Source: Calvatia gigantea (lineage: Eukaryota; Basidiomycota; Agaricomycetes; Agaricales; Lycoperdaceae). Taken from it: DNA of 64,000 bases. This document shows positions 22,195 to 32,649 of this stretch, piece by piece. The stretch covers positions 372,001-436,000 of the forward strand of contig JACAAK010000009.1 of the NCBI GenBank assembly GCA_025093985.1, read 5' to 3'. Every line of letters starts with the position of its first letter. The stretch's first letter is position 1. Below the pieces are notes generated by a model. That model saw nothing but the letters and a program-made list of their open reading frames with translations, did not search any database and had not been told where the DNA came from. The position numbers and the translations under genes were made by a program.

Positions 22195-23340
22195 TTATAT
22201 CAGCGGAGTTGTTGAGATGGAGGTCGTTATTACTGTCGGTAGCGGTGACTTGAGAACAGGGGTACAGCGCCTGAACCGCAGCAGCGGTAGCATGGCCGTG
22301 AAAATAACTCTCACCGCCAATGATACTCTCCCTTGCATGATGGGTCTTCCCACCATCCATCGATTCTTACTTGAGCCGTTCCTCATTCTTCCTTCCTTCT
22401 TCCCACTCAGCACCGACGTCAGCATCAGCCTCAGTACTCCTCGATACCCTTGACGCGACGATGCCTTTTCCTTCTTCCCTCTCGCCTGCTGCGTTTACGT
22501 TCCCCAGAGCATTCGAGGTTGGTTGGTGTGGTGGATAGGGTAGTGAAGGACAAAGATGTTGTTGTTGGTTGTGGTGGCCGGGTATGTTGCACTTGCAAGC
22601 GAAGGAGGTATGGGCAGAGGCAATAAAACTCACGTGTGGCACCCGCACAACTTGGTCCTGGACCAGGTAAACCCGAGATCGGAGGACTCCACCCAAACCC
22701 AACTCCGCCGCCGCCAGTACCTGTATTATTCACGAGCAACGGTCCTGCACCAGATGGGCATTGTGGTACATTCTGGGGTAGCTGTGGCGGAGGTTGAGGG
22801 GGTAGTCGTATGCGGCGTGTTGATGTGAGCGAGGAGGGTAGTCTGGCTTTGGTCCGGTGAGTAGTATTGGTATGGGTAGAGCACGAGGTGGTAGGATCCA
22901 GACCTGCTGAGTCTGTGGATTGATATAGAGTGCTTGGTTATGGTACAGGTGCAGGCGGTGGGGCAGGCGGAGCGGGTATGGGTGTAGGTGGAGTTGCGGC
23001 AATCATTGTGTATTGCGGGTATGCGACTGGAGGCTCGGTGTCGGGTAGGCTGTCAGGGTGGACGATCGTCACTGGTATATTCCAGCACAACGTCCTTACT
23101 ACCATGTGTTCGGCAAAAAGGAAGTCAGTAGAAACGAGAATGAGAAACTCCTTAAACACACTCGAACCTCAACCCTGGCCTGAATGCCAAACAACGCGTC
23201 ACTGGTGCATCCATCTTCGCCTTCATAAGTTCTTCCTCGCACACTGCGCGCATCCGAGGGCACCTCAAAGACCATGTGTGCGATACCCCCGCCTCCGGGG
23301 GTAATGTACACTCCGGGCACTTAAACGGCAAGTGTGCATG
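22195..23340 (-). pseudogene. Arrestin-like protein, 5'-truncated, with proline-rich tail, unit III
   Basis: Best copy of this gene. Minus strand: P-G-V-Y-I-T-P-G-G-G-G-I-A-H-M-V-F-E-V-P-S-D-A-R-S-V then G-R-T-Y-E-G-E-D-G and I-Q-A-R-V-E-V-R; an intron (GTGTGT ... GTAGTAAG); D-V-V-L-E then I-P-V-T-I-V-H-P-D-S-L-P-D-T-E-P-P after a 1-nt insertion; and a long Pro-rich tail (P-P-T-P-I-P-A-P-P-A-P-P-P; Y-I-N-P-Q-T-Q-Q-V-W-I-L-P-P-R). A basic stretch (K-R-S-R-R-E-G-R-R-K-R-H-R-R) and an acidic stretch follow. The beta-strand pattern and tail resemble the C-terminal half of fungal arrestin-like trafficking adaptors; this is a family-level guess. The N-terminal half is missing because CK2-beta sequence abuts it. 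Confidence 0.45.
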
Positions 23341-23394
23341 GCGAAGTGAGAGAGTCAAGCTCGAATTCTATCAACCTGTAGGAAATTACAGTCG

Positions 23395-23568
23395 AGAGAG
23401 AAAGACACGCGCACCCCTCCAAATGTTGAATCTGCCGGTCCCGAACAGCCGCCTGTCACCTCTGCAACTTGGCGATCTTGTGTACCTGGAAGTCGTAGAT
23501 CTTAGGTCTGTCCCGCTCAGCTCGCAATGCAGTGTTTACGGCGTTGATTTGCTCTCCCCCACTGTGCC
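23395..23568 (-). pseudogene. CK2-beta 3'-terminal fragment, unit III
   Basis: Only the last coding part survives: I-N-A-V-N-T-A-L-R-A-E then R-P-K-I-Y-D-F-Q-V-H-K-I-A-K-L-Q-R, matching the C-terminus of copies I and II. Upstream it is cut at about 23568 and joined directly to exon 5 of NACHT-4, so all earlier CK2-beta exons are deleted. Confidence 0.8.
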
Positions 23569-25488
23569 ACCATGATTACGTTTGATGAACGAACATTTGA
23601 TTTAGCTGGAGATGGTCTTGAACTTGAGGATTCATATCTGATCAAAAGCAAGAGACTTACTGGCATCATGCGCTTCAAGCAAAATTCGAACGGATGCCGA
23701 GGGTTCTACGTTGCTAGCCTCTTCTGGACCCAACCAAGATGAACCGGAACGGGATGGAGACTCGAGGTAATCATCAAAAGATTTATGAAAGGCTTCAATT
23801 CGCGTCACAAACGCCTCTTCCGGTTGCGGAGTGCGAAGGACTGGATGGAGTTTCTGCAGAGCACTGTATGCGCTGGCTTGGTTAATTGAGAGAAGAATGC
23901 AGGCCTCGGCGAAGTACCAATTCTTAAGCAGTAGCAGATTCCGAGTTATCGGCCACAATTTAGGGGAAATCGCAGACAAAATCAGGGTGTAAATCATGTC
24001 AAGAGCAGCAAATGGGGAATTTTCCTCTGCAAATGACGAGGGAGATTCAAGGAAGTCCAGGACCTTCTGCAGTTGAGCAACGGGATTGACGTACTCAGCG
24101 TCGCCAGTGAAACGTGCAACGGTGTTAGCGAAGGCAAACAAGCCAGAAGAATGCTTAGCGATTTTGGTGAAGTCAGCCTCCATTGGCCACTGTTGGGTTG
24201 GCGGGAAAGACATAGCGTATTTCTCTTTGATTTCAGTGAACGTATCGCGTAGATAACGTTCGACATCACGACAGGCCTGGTCAACATCAACAGGCATATT
24301 GATCTCCATGTAGGCGCCCTGGACGTCGCGATGGGAAAAGGCAGTACATATCTCGGGTTCTGGGCGACTGGCGATGATCCAGATGAGGGGAGTGGTTGGG
24401 TGCTCAAGGTAAAACTTGCTGATTAGAAAGATGATTTCGCGCTGTGCCAATACCCCATTGCACTCGTCCGGCCCGTCGAGGATGATCAACACGGTATCAT
24501 GAACCCCTTCTAGTACCTTATTTTCGGCAAAAGGCTTGACGATAAGCCATTTGAATTGCTCAACCATGGACTTCTTGACTAGGAGAGGGTCGATCACAAG
24601 TCTTTCCACGACATACGCGCGATATTCTGGATACCTGACAGCCAGTTGGTAGGCGTCAGTGATAAAAACACCCTGTGGATCGTCACACTTATTGTTCTTT
24701 GAGAAGAAGAGGGTAGCACCCAAAATGGAATTCTGGGAATTGGCCTCGGTCTCGGCGAGGGTCTGGATGACGGCCGACTTACCAACCCCAGCAGGTCCAT
24801 GGAGCCATAGAAGTTTGTGTCCCCGCATCAGATCCCTCACCCACGAAACGATTTTCCCAGATATGTCGGGTCTGGTTCCGGGGTGGCAAGATGGGGGAGG
24901 GTATCGTTCGCCCGAGTCGAACTGAGCACCAGGGATAATGTTCTCAATGAGGGGATCTATGGCTTTTCGTCTGTTAGCTCACCCGCCGTCTACTGTCCAA
25001 AGTTCCAACTCACAATCTTTCTCTTTTGGGTGGGCTCCCTCGGCGAACACCGGTTGATTGAGAACAAAGTGATGGGTGTTGTTGAGGGTTCCGCTAATGG
25101 GGCCTGCAAGAGAATGAGAGGTTATGGCGAAAGGAGAGTCCGAAAACAACCACTAGGCACAGCGGCAGGAATAGTATTGTGAGTGAGCGAATCTACGACT
25201 TCTCATTTGTTAGCTCATGCTCGATTCAAATTCTGGGACCTTGCAGCCACAATCTTCGTTATTTGGGAAGCTTCCATCTCTACCTGCTGGCTGGTCGATA
25301 GTGGAACGGCGGGATTGATTGCGGGACCTGTTAGGGGCACGGCTGTTGGGGGGTCAAGGTTGAGAGTTCACAGCAGAACGGGATCGAGAGGGGGTCGTCG
25401 GACCTAACTGAGAGTTGCTGGCAGAGCGTGGTTGGGGTGTGGGGGAGCCTCTTGCAGAACGGCGAGTTTTCTGAGGATCTTTGGGCAT
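23517..25488 (-). pseudogene. NACHT NTPase copy 4, nonsense and 3' deletion
   Basis: Exons 25251-25488, 25151-25198, 25014-25103 and 23661-24962 follow the intact models with correct phases. Codon 45 is TGA (25354-25356) where copies 1-3 have an Arg codon in Q-P-R-P-P-N or its equivalent. Exon 5 (from 23605) is native for only about 12 codons, then crosses into CK2-beta sequence at about 23570 and stops at 23517; exons 6 and 7 are gone. Walker A (G-P-A-G-V-G-K-S), Walker B (V-L-I-I-L-D-G-P-D-E, with Leu to Pro) and A-S-R-P-E-P remain. With TGA read through it would be about 588 aa. Re-initiation downstream cannot be excluded. Confidence 0.85.
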
Positions 25489-26189
25489 AACTGGAGGGGG
25501 GTGTCGTTGCTAAGCCTCCAGTGTGCACAAAAATAATTATGTCCCACACACAACCTACGCGAAGTTCATGAACTGCCACACAATTCAAAAAAACTCATCG
25601 GACAATGACGTCGTAATGCGCGAGCACAACCATTTTCTTCCCTGCCTGGAACGAGACCCGTATTGGCGTTACCTCCCAGTTTCCATAGCTGATCACTGCC
25701 CTGGGTGTGAAGGCGCTTCCAGTCCGACCCGGTCTACTAACCGACGAGTATAACTCACGTCGGGCGGCTCATGTCAATCCCCCCAAGACCTCTACCTGTT
25801 GTAGCCGAAGAGGCAAATTGTATCCTTGAATCGTGGAAGTAACTTAACTGGTTCACATATCACCGAGGATAGACCGATGGACAGTCACCTTTAGTCCAGA
25901 TCGCTGGCACCAGTGTACCACAGCGATATGGAAGGGAACAAGGATGCCTCTTTGAAAAGAGGGTTTACAATATCCACTGATGTCGACATACATTTTTCTG
26001 CTATTTAACATTCAACGCCCACACCTGTGTCGGCTCTTCTCCTTTCAGCGCCCGTCCTCTACACACCAGATCCACACACAGCATACAGGACCCAGCCACT
26101 GCTTCGCCAATGTGCAGCAGGGATCGTTCCCAAAATATTTTACCCACACATCGCCTCCTCGGTATCAGCATATCTAGGCTCACATTTCG
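25489..26189. other. NACHT-4 upstream region
   Basis: Diverged fourth version of the conserved upstream block (compare 3293-4060), with several deletions. No gene is seen. Confidence 0.5.
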
Positions 26190-27187
26190 GCAGGGGTGAA
26201 CCTTGGATCTGTACATCTTTTTTTTTTTTTTAGATCAATGTTTCTATAAGGCCTATATCACTACATAATGTGTTTACTGCCTATAGTCCCTATAATAAGA
26301 GCTGGCATCATCACAATGGAAGGATGCCCCCATCTGAGTCCTACCAGATTGCAGAGGAGTTGCCAGGGTATCCACCAAAGCTCACCCCATTCCCCAGATT
26401 TAAACTACAGAGCAGGTACTACAGGTACCAGACAACCCCCAGTACAATAGGTGAGAAAGGAATACTGTCAAGGGACATAGGGCATGGGACCAGCTCCCAC
26501 ACATAGCCATGAGTCAGTGTTCTTCATCTCCAGAACTCCCAAACCCCCACACTAACTCCCTCATCCTTCTCCCCTAATTCCCATGGCTTGTTCCAGTCAT
26601 GCATCATGTCACTAGGGACAGAGAGGCAAGTCCCCCCAAATGGCCATGTGTTGACATAGTACAGTAGTCTCCCCAACAGGTATAGCCCCCTAAGGGTAGG
26701 GGGCTGGAGTAGGTCTGTACACCCTCCCTGAGTACCATGTATCATAATAGCTTTGGGTAAAGCATAAATCTCCAATGGGGGTGGCACCCTCAGACCAGGG
26801 TCCAAGGCCTGTGTGAAGCAGAGCCCAACATGGCAGTATTCCCTCACTAGGTTGCATGAATGTGAGAGATCATAAGAAAAATAGTGAAGTGGTAAGAGGT
26901 TGAAGGGAAGGCAATGGAACAATGAATGTGGTTGCATGCCCTGAAGCTTGGCTGCTTGATGATTAATGAGAGAGGTTTGGTATGATATAGTGGTGGTAAG
27001 AGGGAAAGAAGGAATGTTGGATCTGTATATCATGAACATTTCAAAATAGAAACCTATGTCCTGCTTCATCATGGGAAAAGGTAGAGCATGTCTTGGGTTC
27101 TGATCAACTGTCAATAACCTGGATGAGGGTGGTAGTCAGATGTTCAAGGCAAAAGTTGCCAATGAGGCTATGCTGATTCACCATTGT
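26190..27187 (-). pseudogene. NACHT paralogue P, unit IV, split by two insertions
   Basis: Residual P sequence flanks a poly(A) retroinsertion: 26190-26217 on one side and 27032-27187 on the other. The second piece matches the part of the other P copies running from the Walker B-distal C-L-E-H-P-T-T region to A-N-R-P-E-P and N-L-E-I-Q. At 27188 the sequence switches to the LTR of gypsy A-, so the rest of P lies beyond that element, outside the window. CpG is almost absent here. Confidence 0.7.
26218..27016 (-). mobile_element. Poly(A)-tailed retroinsertion with 15-bp target duplication
   Basis: On the minus strand this 799-bp segment ends in 14 A residues (26218-26231). It is flanked by 15-bp direct repeats, TTGGATCTGTACATC (26203-26217) and TTGGATCTGTATATC (27017-27031), differing at one base. 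Poly(A) plus a long target duplication is the hallmark of LINE-type target-primed reverse transcription, so this is a SINE, a truncated LINE or a processed transcript. A long minus-strand frame (stop at 26524) crosses it, but I recognise no domain, and no reverse transcriptase motif is visible. Confidence 0.75.
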
Positions 27188-27495
27188 TGTTACGACCTTA
27201 GTCTGAGTTTACCTCAGGTTGCAACTTTGGGCTAAGACTTGAGGGTGAGTAAGGGGAGAGGAACAAAAGGTGGTTAAGTGTACTGAATACAGGAGTATGT
27301 ATGTATGCTTAAATATGAGAGGCATCTGGTTGAATGGATGGAGCTAACTACATGAAATGTCTGATGATAATAGCATAGTAGTTCTATGAGTCACTACTCA
27401 GAGATTGCTGGGACATGAATAGCTGAAACAGGTATGGAAGTAGATTGGAATGCAGACAAGTACAGAGCCAATACAGTCAGTGAAAGTTCACAACA
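27188..27495 (-). repeat. 3' LTR of gypsy A- (308 bp)
   Basis: Plus-strand ends are TGTTACGACCTTAG and GAAAGTTCACAACA, the reverse complement of the LTRs at 31124-31431 and 43965-44271. The polypurine tract of the element lies just inside (CCCCCC at 27499-27504 on the plus strand). Confidence 0.9.
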
Positions 27496-27504
27496 ATACC
27501 CCCC

Positions 27505-29131
27505 AGTCAGGCTTCATGCCTTAGGAAGCTCATCAAAGTCTCTATTAACTACGGCAACAGTGAGGGCTTTCTTGGTGGCTGCAATGAGGAATTTTCCACT
27601 GTTTGATTGCATGAAGAAGACGGGTAAATAGCTTCAGCTGTCTTGGCAGATAGGGACTAGGACACCATTGAATGGGAAGTCAGTAGTGGTGGAGCTGTCC
27701 CAGTAATTCTTGACTATCGATCTCCAGTAGTGTTGGTCCTTCTCTTGTCCTGGTAGTACAGTGCAGAATCATGTGGTGTTACGAACTTACCACACCCCCG
27801 GACTCTCCGCATTAACGTATTAACTTTCCAAATGGACTTCCCATTCCTTTTCTTGTATACCCCGGTCCGTTCTTTATTTATTTATCACATGTACTTCTAC
27901 CTTTGCTTCTTATGATTCATTCTGAATCATGTTCCTGTTTCACCTTTATCTTTTCCCACCGTCGTACTTCTCTTTACCTGACTCCATCTTCTTATGACTC
28001 GTACTCGTTCTTCTATTCATTTCGCCTATCCCTATGATTCCTTAGATTACCAATTAACCCATAGTAGTTCTCGTTGACTCATATCTACTTACTACGTAAT
28101 CTCTCATCTCCTATTCGCAACTAGTATATAAACCCTAAGTAGTACTTTGTATTACTTTAGGTTATTCTAGTAACAAGCTTCCTTATCTTCGCTCGTCTGC
28201 TACAAGGCTAACAACCTTGGGGACTGCAGTGACACTTAACTCGGACTTCTCAGGCAAGCACGAGCTTCTACTCAAGGAAGCGATCCGAAGCCTGCACAGA
28301 AGTCATTGAGACTTGTCAAATACTCCTGGGCTATAGCGTTGAACCTCTCCCTGAGTGGAGACGATCCAGGCCCGGTTGCGAAGTAAGGTAACGCATGTAA
28401 CATGTGGGGGGAAGAAAAACCAATACGAGTTGTGGCAGGGTGATAGTTTTTATGAAGCATTGGAGGGAATTGACTTCTTCTTTCATAGAGATGGTGGTCT
28501 CTTCATCCATGGAGGTGTCACTATGGGGTGGTGCAGGGTTGACTGTGTCATGTAATTCAGAGAGGGTGATGTGGATCCCGTCAACTAGGGTGTTGATGTT
28601 AGGATCTTCGGCCAATTTGTTCCTTCCAAGTAAATTCATAGCTATATCAGTGAGCTCAAGGAATATATTGGCAAGGTTGAGATGTTTGAAAACTTCAAGT
28701 CCTAAATCAATTCGGCTTTGGAGACTCTGGGTATGGTGTCATTTGCTAGGGGTGAGGGTGGATTGGTCTAGGGCTCTGAAGATGGCTGGGATGTATTGGC
28801 TGGTAGAGGAGGACACATTGGTAAATCCTGCATACATATCGGTAAAGGTGATACAGGCAGTGGTGAGAGTGATGTGGCAGTTTATGACTAGCCATTTGTT
28901 TTGGGCAGTGATGGTTTCTAGTTCGCTGTTGGTTGCTTGGTCGACATCTTTGATTAGTGCTTCGAGGAGTCCTTGTGCTGGGGATGGTGTGTTAGTGAGG
29001 TTGTAACGGGTTCTCTGGGGGGCAGGTGCTTTTCCATTGCCTGGCTCTAGGAATGGTAGAGAGGAGATTTTGGTTGGGATAGGGTGGACAAGGGAGTCAA
29101 TGGCAATTCGGTTGGATTGGGAGGCAGGCAT
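27505..29131 (-). pseudogene. Gypsy A- accessory ORF downstream of pol
   Basis: Starts at 29131 (M-P-A-S-Q-S-N-R-I-A-I-D) and reads T-A-Q-N-K-W-L-V-I-N ... F-T-D-M-Y-A-G-F-T-N, then, after stops, L-E-V-F-K-H-L-N-L-A-N-I-F-L-E-L and M-D-E-E-T-T-I-S-M-K-E-E-V. The same ORF is in A+. It is interrupted at 27777-28402 by solo LTR D1. It looks mostly alpha-helical with no zinc knuckle, membrane segment or known domain that I can identify. Confidence 0.6.
27777..28402. repeat. Solo LTR D1 (626 bp)
   Basis: TGTTACGAACTTACC ... GCATGTAACA with perfect 5-bp target duplication TGTGG (27772-27776 and 28403-28407). Removing it restores the A- accessory ORF region. Two further copies are at 58969-59596 (inverted) and 62985-63607. 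Confidence 0.92.
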
Positions 29132-31123
29132 GTTTTTTTAATTTCTTGGTTTGGCTGGTTTGTTTGATGCTTTTTTGTATTTCTTGCCCCCTCTTTTGTG
29201 GGCATCCTCTGGATGCCTTTTTTGGTAGTCCTATATGATGTCCTTTGCATTTTCCAAGTTGGACTCCACTGTCCATGTATCTTCTTCATTGCTGTACTCC
29301 TTCCAATGGACTAGAAATTGATAGCCCCTTCCACGTCTCCTTCACCCACAGATCTCTTCTACTTTGTACTCTTCTTCATTGTGGATAATGACTGGGTTGG
29401 GCGCTGATAGTTGTTTCTGGCTCGGGAACTCAGGCTCATGAACTGGTGTCAGGAGTTGTTCATTGAATACATCATGGATGGCCCATCCTTCTGGTAATGC
29501 CAGCTGATATGCTGCTTCTCCTATTTTTTCCTTAATAAGGAAAGGCCTATACTGTTTCTGGCCTAGTTTCTTTGATGTTTGATTGGTATGGATGTGGGTG
29601 TTTTCTAGCCACACTGCATCACCTATCTGATATATCTTGGTGTAGATTTTACTGTGGTTGTGTTGCTGTTTCATCTTTTCTTGATACGCCTGTAGTGCTG
29701 ATGCGGCATTGTCTCAGGCAGCCTGAAGGTGTTTTAGGAACTCTGTGGCAATGGGATTGTTCATTGTTGGTTTGTTCTTGCCTTTCCATGGGTTTCTTCC
29801 ATAGTTTAGGAAGAATGGCGTTTCCTGTGTTCCTCTGTGTCGTTTATTGTTGTACTGGAATTCTGTGATGGGAAGCCACTCTGTCCAGTCATCTTGATTG
29901 TAATTGCAATATAGGTGGATGTATATCTCCACTTCTCTGTTGATGCATTCCATCTGTCCATTGGTTTGTAGATGGTATGCCATTGATAGATTCCATTCTA
30001 TGCCAAGTCCTTTGAATAGCTCCTTGGTGAATTCTGACATGAATTGGGGTCCTCGGTCACTGAGTACTTTCTTGGTAGTCTGTGCAGCTTCCATATTTCA
30101 TCTCGATAAACCCTTGTGATGTCTTTGGATGAAACATCCATTGTTGTCACTATGAGTCATATCATTTTTGTGAACCAATCAATGATGACTAGTATCACAT
30201 CTTTTCCTTTTGACTCTGGCAATGGTCTAATCATGTTGATGCTGATTTCTTCCCAAGGCCCATTCAGTATAGGGAGGGGGTGGAGCAGCAATTTAAGTGG
30301 CGTTATTCTTGTTTTATTTTTCTGGCAGGCTTGGCATCCTTGGATGTACCTCTTTACATCTTTCTGCATTGTTGGCCACCAGTAGTTGCAGTTGATTAAT
30401 TCCACCATTCTATGCTGGCCTAGGTGCCCTGCATCTGGGATGTCGTGATATTGTGCTAGAATCTCTTCTCACAGCTTTGGGTTGGGTGGGACATATATAC
30501 TATTTTGTCTGTAGATAACTCTGCAGTCCTTGGTGAGTTTGGACTCCTGTTTTCTTAGCTCAGTAAGGACTGTTGTCTCATGCTGAGGCTTGTTCTGGAT
30601 CCATTCTAGGAATGTTGGCTCAAGGAATAATTCCGTCTGTAAGAGCACAGTGTCATCTGTGTTTTCTGTCTGTAGCCAGCTTTCTCAGATCATGGTAACT
30701 AGTTTATCTTCCTGTTCTTCTGGTATTTGGTGGATTTGGGACAATAGATCGGCCTTTGTGTTTGTCTTTCCAGGTATGTGTCATAGTGTGAAGTCATAGT
30801 CCTGTAGATGTAGGTACCATCGAGCTTGTCATCTGTTCAATTTTTGTGGTTCTCGGTAGTACTTTAGGTTCTTGTGGTTGGTCCAGATTTCAAATTTTTC
30901 TTCAGTGTCTAGCAGATAGTGTCTCCATTCTTTTAGGGCATGGATAATAGCCAGTAGTTCTTTGTCATATATTTCATAGTTGTGTTCTGCCAGTGATAAT
31001 GTTCATAATGTGAAGGCGATTGGGTGCCATTTGTCTTCTTGTAGCTGTAATAGTACACCTCCTAACACATAGTCTGACACGTCGACTTCTACTCTGAACT
31101 GGCCTTGTCTTTGTAGTAGAGTT
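29132..31123 (-). pseudogene. Gypsy A- pol, 3' part (RNase H, integrase, chromodomain)
   Basis: Order on the minus strand: RNase H (from 31123, L-Q-R-Q-G-Q-F-R-V-E-V-D-V); integrase zinc motif (M-V-E-L-I-N-C-N-Y-W-W-P-T ... C-Q-A-C-Q-K-N-K); core (I-S-I-N-M-I-R-P-L-P with the first catalytic Asp changed to Asn; V-L-S-D-R-G-P-Q-F; E-C-I-N-R-E); and a chromodomain near 29200-29350 (Y-Q-F-L-V-H-W-K). Several in-frame stops and the Asp to Asn change show it is dead. Confidence 0.8.
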
Positions 31124-31431
31124 TGTTGTGAACTTTCGCCTATTCTTACTTGCTCCATACTTGTCTGCATTCTACTCCACCTTGTACCTGTTTCACCTAT
31201 TCTAGCCCAGCGATCTCCAGGTACTAACCCCTAGTAACTACTGCGCCATTGTCATTGGACATTTCATGTAGTCAGCCCCATCCATTCAACCAGATGTCTT
31301 TCGTATTTAAGCATACATACATACTCCTGTATTTAGGTATGCTTAACCATCTCTTGTTCTCTTTCCCTTACTTGCCCTCAAGTCTTAGCCTAAGTTGCAA
31401 CCTGAGGTTTACTCAGACTAAGGTCATAACA
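31124..31431 (+). repeat. 5' LTR of gypsy A+ (308 bp)
   Basis: TGTTGTGAACTTTCGCC ... GACTAAGGTCATAACA. It contains TATTTAAGCATA near 31305 as a possible TATA region. It pairs with 43965-44271. Confidence 0.92.
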
Positions 31432-31510
31432 TTTGGTTAAGCATCCCCACCTCATCTTGCAAGGAGTAGGCTGAAACAGGCCTGAACAGGAGCAACCCAG
31501 GAGCTAGTAT

Positions 31511-32635
31511 ATGAGCTTGAATCCAGACGAATACAGAGAACTGAATCTCAAAGTCACTGACAACGAATCTGAGACATCAGATGAAGAAGAAACAGGGAAC
31601 CCCGAAGTACCTGAAGAACCAACTGGAGAAACACATGGCAAACCTGGAGCAAACCCAGCAGAAGAAGAAGTCTTATCAGAACTTCTAAATGAACTTGACC
31701 TAGCAGAAGAAGAGTTAGTCCATCAGGAGAATTCAGATGAATCAAGCTTAGACGAAACAGAATCAGAAACCGACTCCAACATGACCAACAATGCAGTAGT
31801 ACCCACAACAACACCCAGTGGGAAAGGCCTAGTGCCAGACCTGGGGTTTTTTGACAGCAATTGTACCAAGTTCGATGACTGGTGGAGAGCAATGACGCTC
31901 TTCATGAAGTTCAACAAGATAGTCTTAGCAGATGACAAAGCTATAGCAGTCCTAGCCAGGCTATGAGGAGGAACTGCAGGAGCATACACAGCCATGAGAG
32001 CACCAGCCATCCTAGAATCTGAAGATTCAGTAGACTGGAAGGTCTTCTCTGAAGAATTTAGAAGGACCTTCTCAGATGATGCCTCAAACAGTAAGGCAGA
32101 ATAGCAGATTGAAAAATTCAAGCAAGGAAACCGAAACACTGCCAACTACCTAATTGAATTCAAAGTTTTGAAAAGCAAAGCCAAGACCAATAGCAAACAT
32201 GCCATGTTCCTACTTAGGAAAAACACCTGACAGGATATCATACATATGATCACTAGCTATCCACCTTCAGCCAGACTAGACACATATGTGGAATGGAAAG
32301 AAGCCATACTCTCCATTGGACAAGGATATGAAGCATCCGAGTATTGCAGAGACAAGAAAACAAATATCAGCACCACCTATGGAGGAATGGGAGAACCAAT
32401 GGAGATAGGAAGCTGATGCCACATTTTCAACACTGAAGGAAAACCTAAATGCTATAATTGCAGCATTTTTGGACATATGGCCAAAGATTGCAAGAAACCC
32501 AAGGGGCTAACTTGCTACAACTGTGGAAAGACAGGCCATATAGCAAAAACCTGCACTGCACCAAAGAAGGTACAAATCTGAGAAGTAGAGGAGGTTGACA
32601 AAGAAAAGAAGGATTTTTCCGAAGACTCTGAGTAG
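31511..32635 (+). pseudogene. Gypsy A+ gag with two CCHC zinc knuckles
   Basis: Single frame from ATG 31511 to TAG 32633-32635, interrupted by TGA at 31964, 32228, 32414 and 32579 and TAG at 32102. The acidic N-terminal part (E-T-S-D-E-E-E-T-G) is followed by the capsid-like region (D-L-G-F-F-D ... K-F-D-D-W-W-R-A-M) and two CX2CX4HX4C knuckles: C-Y-N-C-S-I-F-G-H-M-A-K-D-C and C-Y-N-C-G-K-T-G-H-I-A-K-T-C. The final TAG after S-E-D-S-E is shared with A-, so it is probably the genuine gag terminator. Confidence 0.85.
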
Positions 32636-32649
32636 GTACTACCTCGAGA

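Noticed and set aside
26524..27114. 196-codon minus-strand frame across the retroinsertion
   Set aside because: Starts in NACHT pseudogene sequence and runs through the insertion boundary. It lacks recognisable domains and is probably open by chance in CpG-poor DNA.
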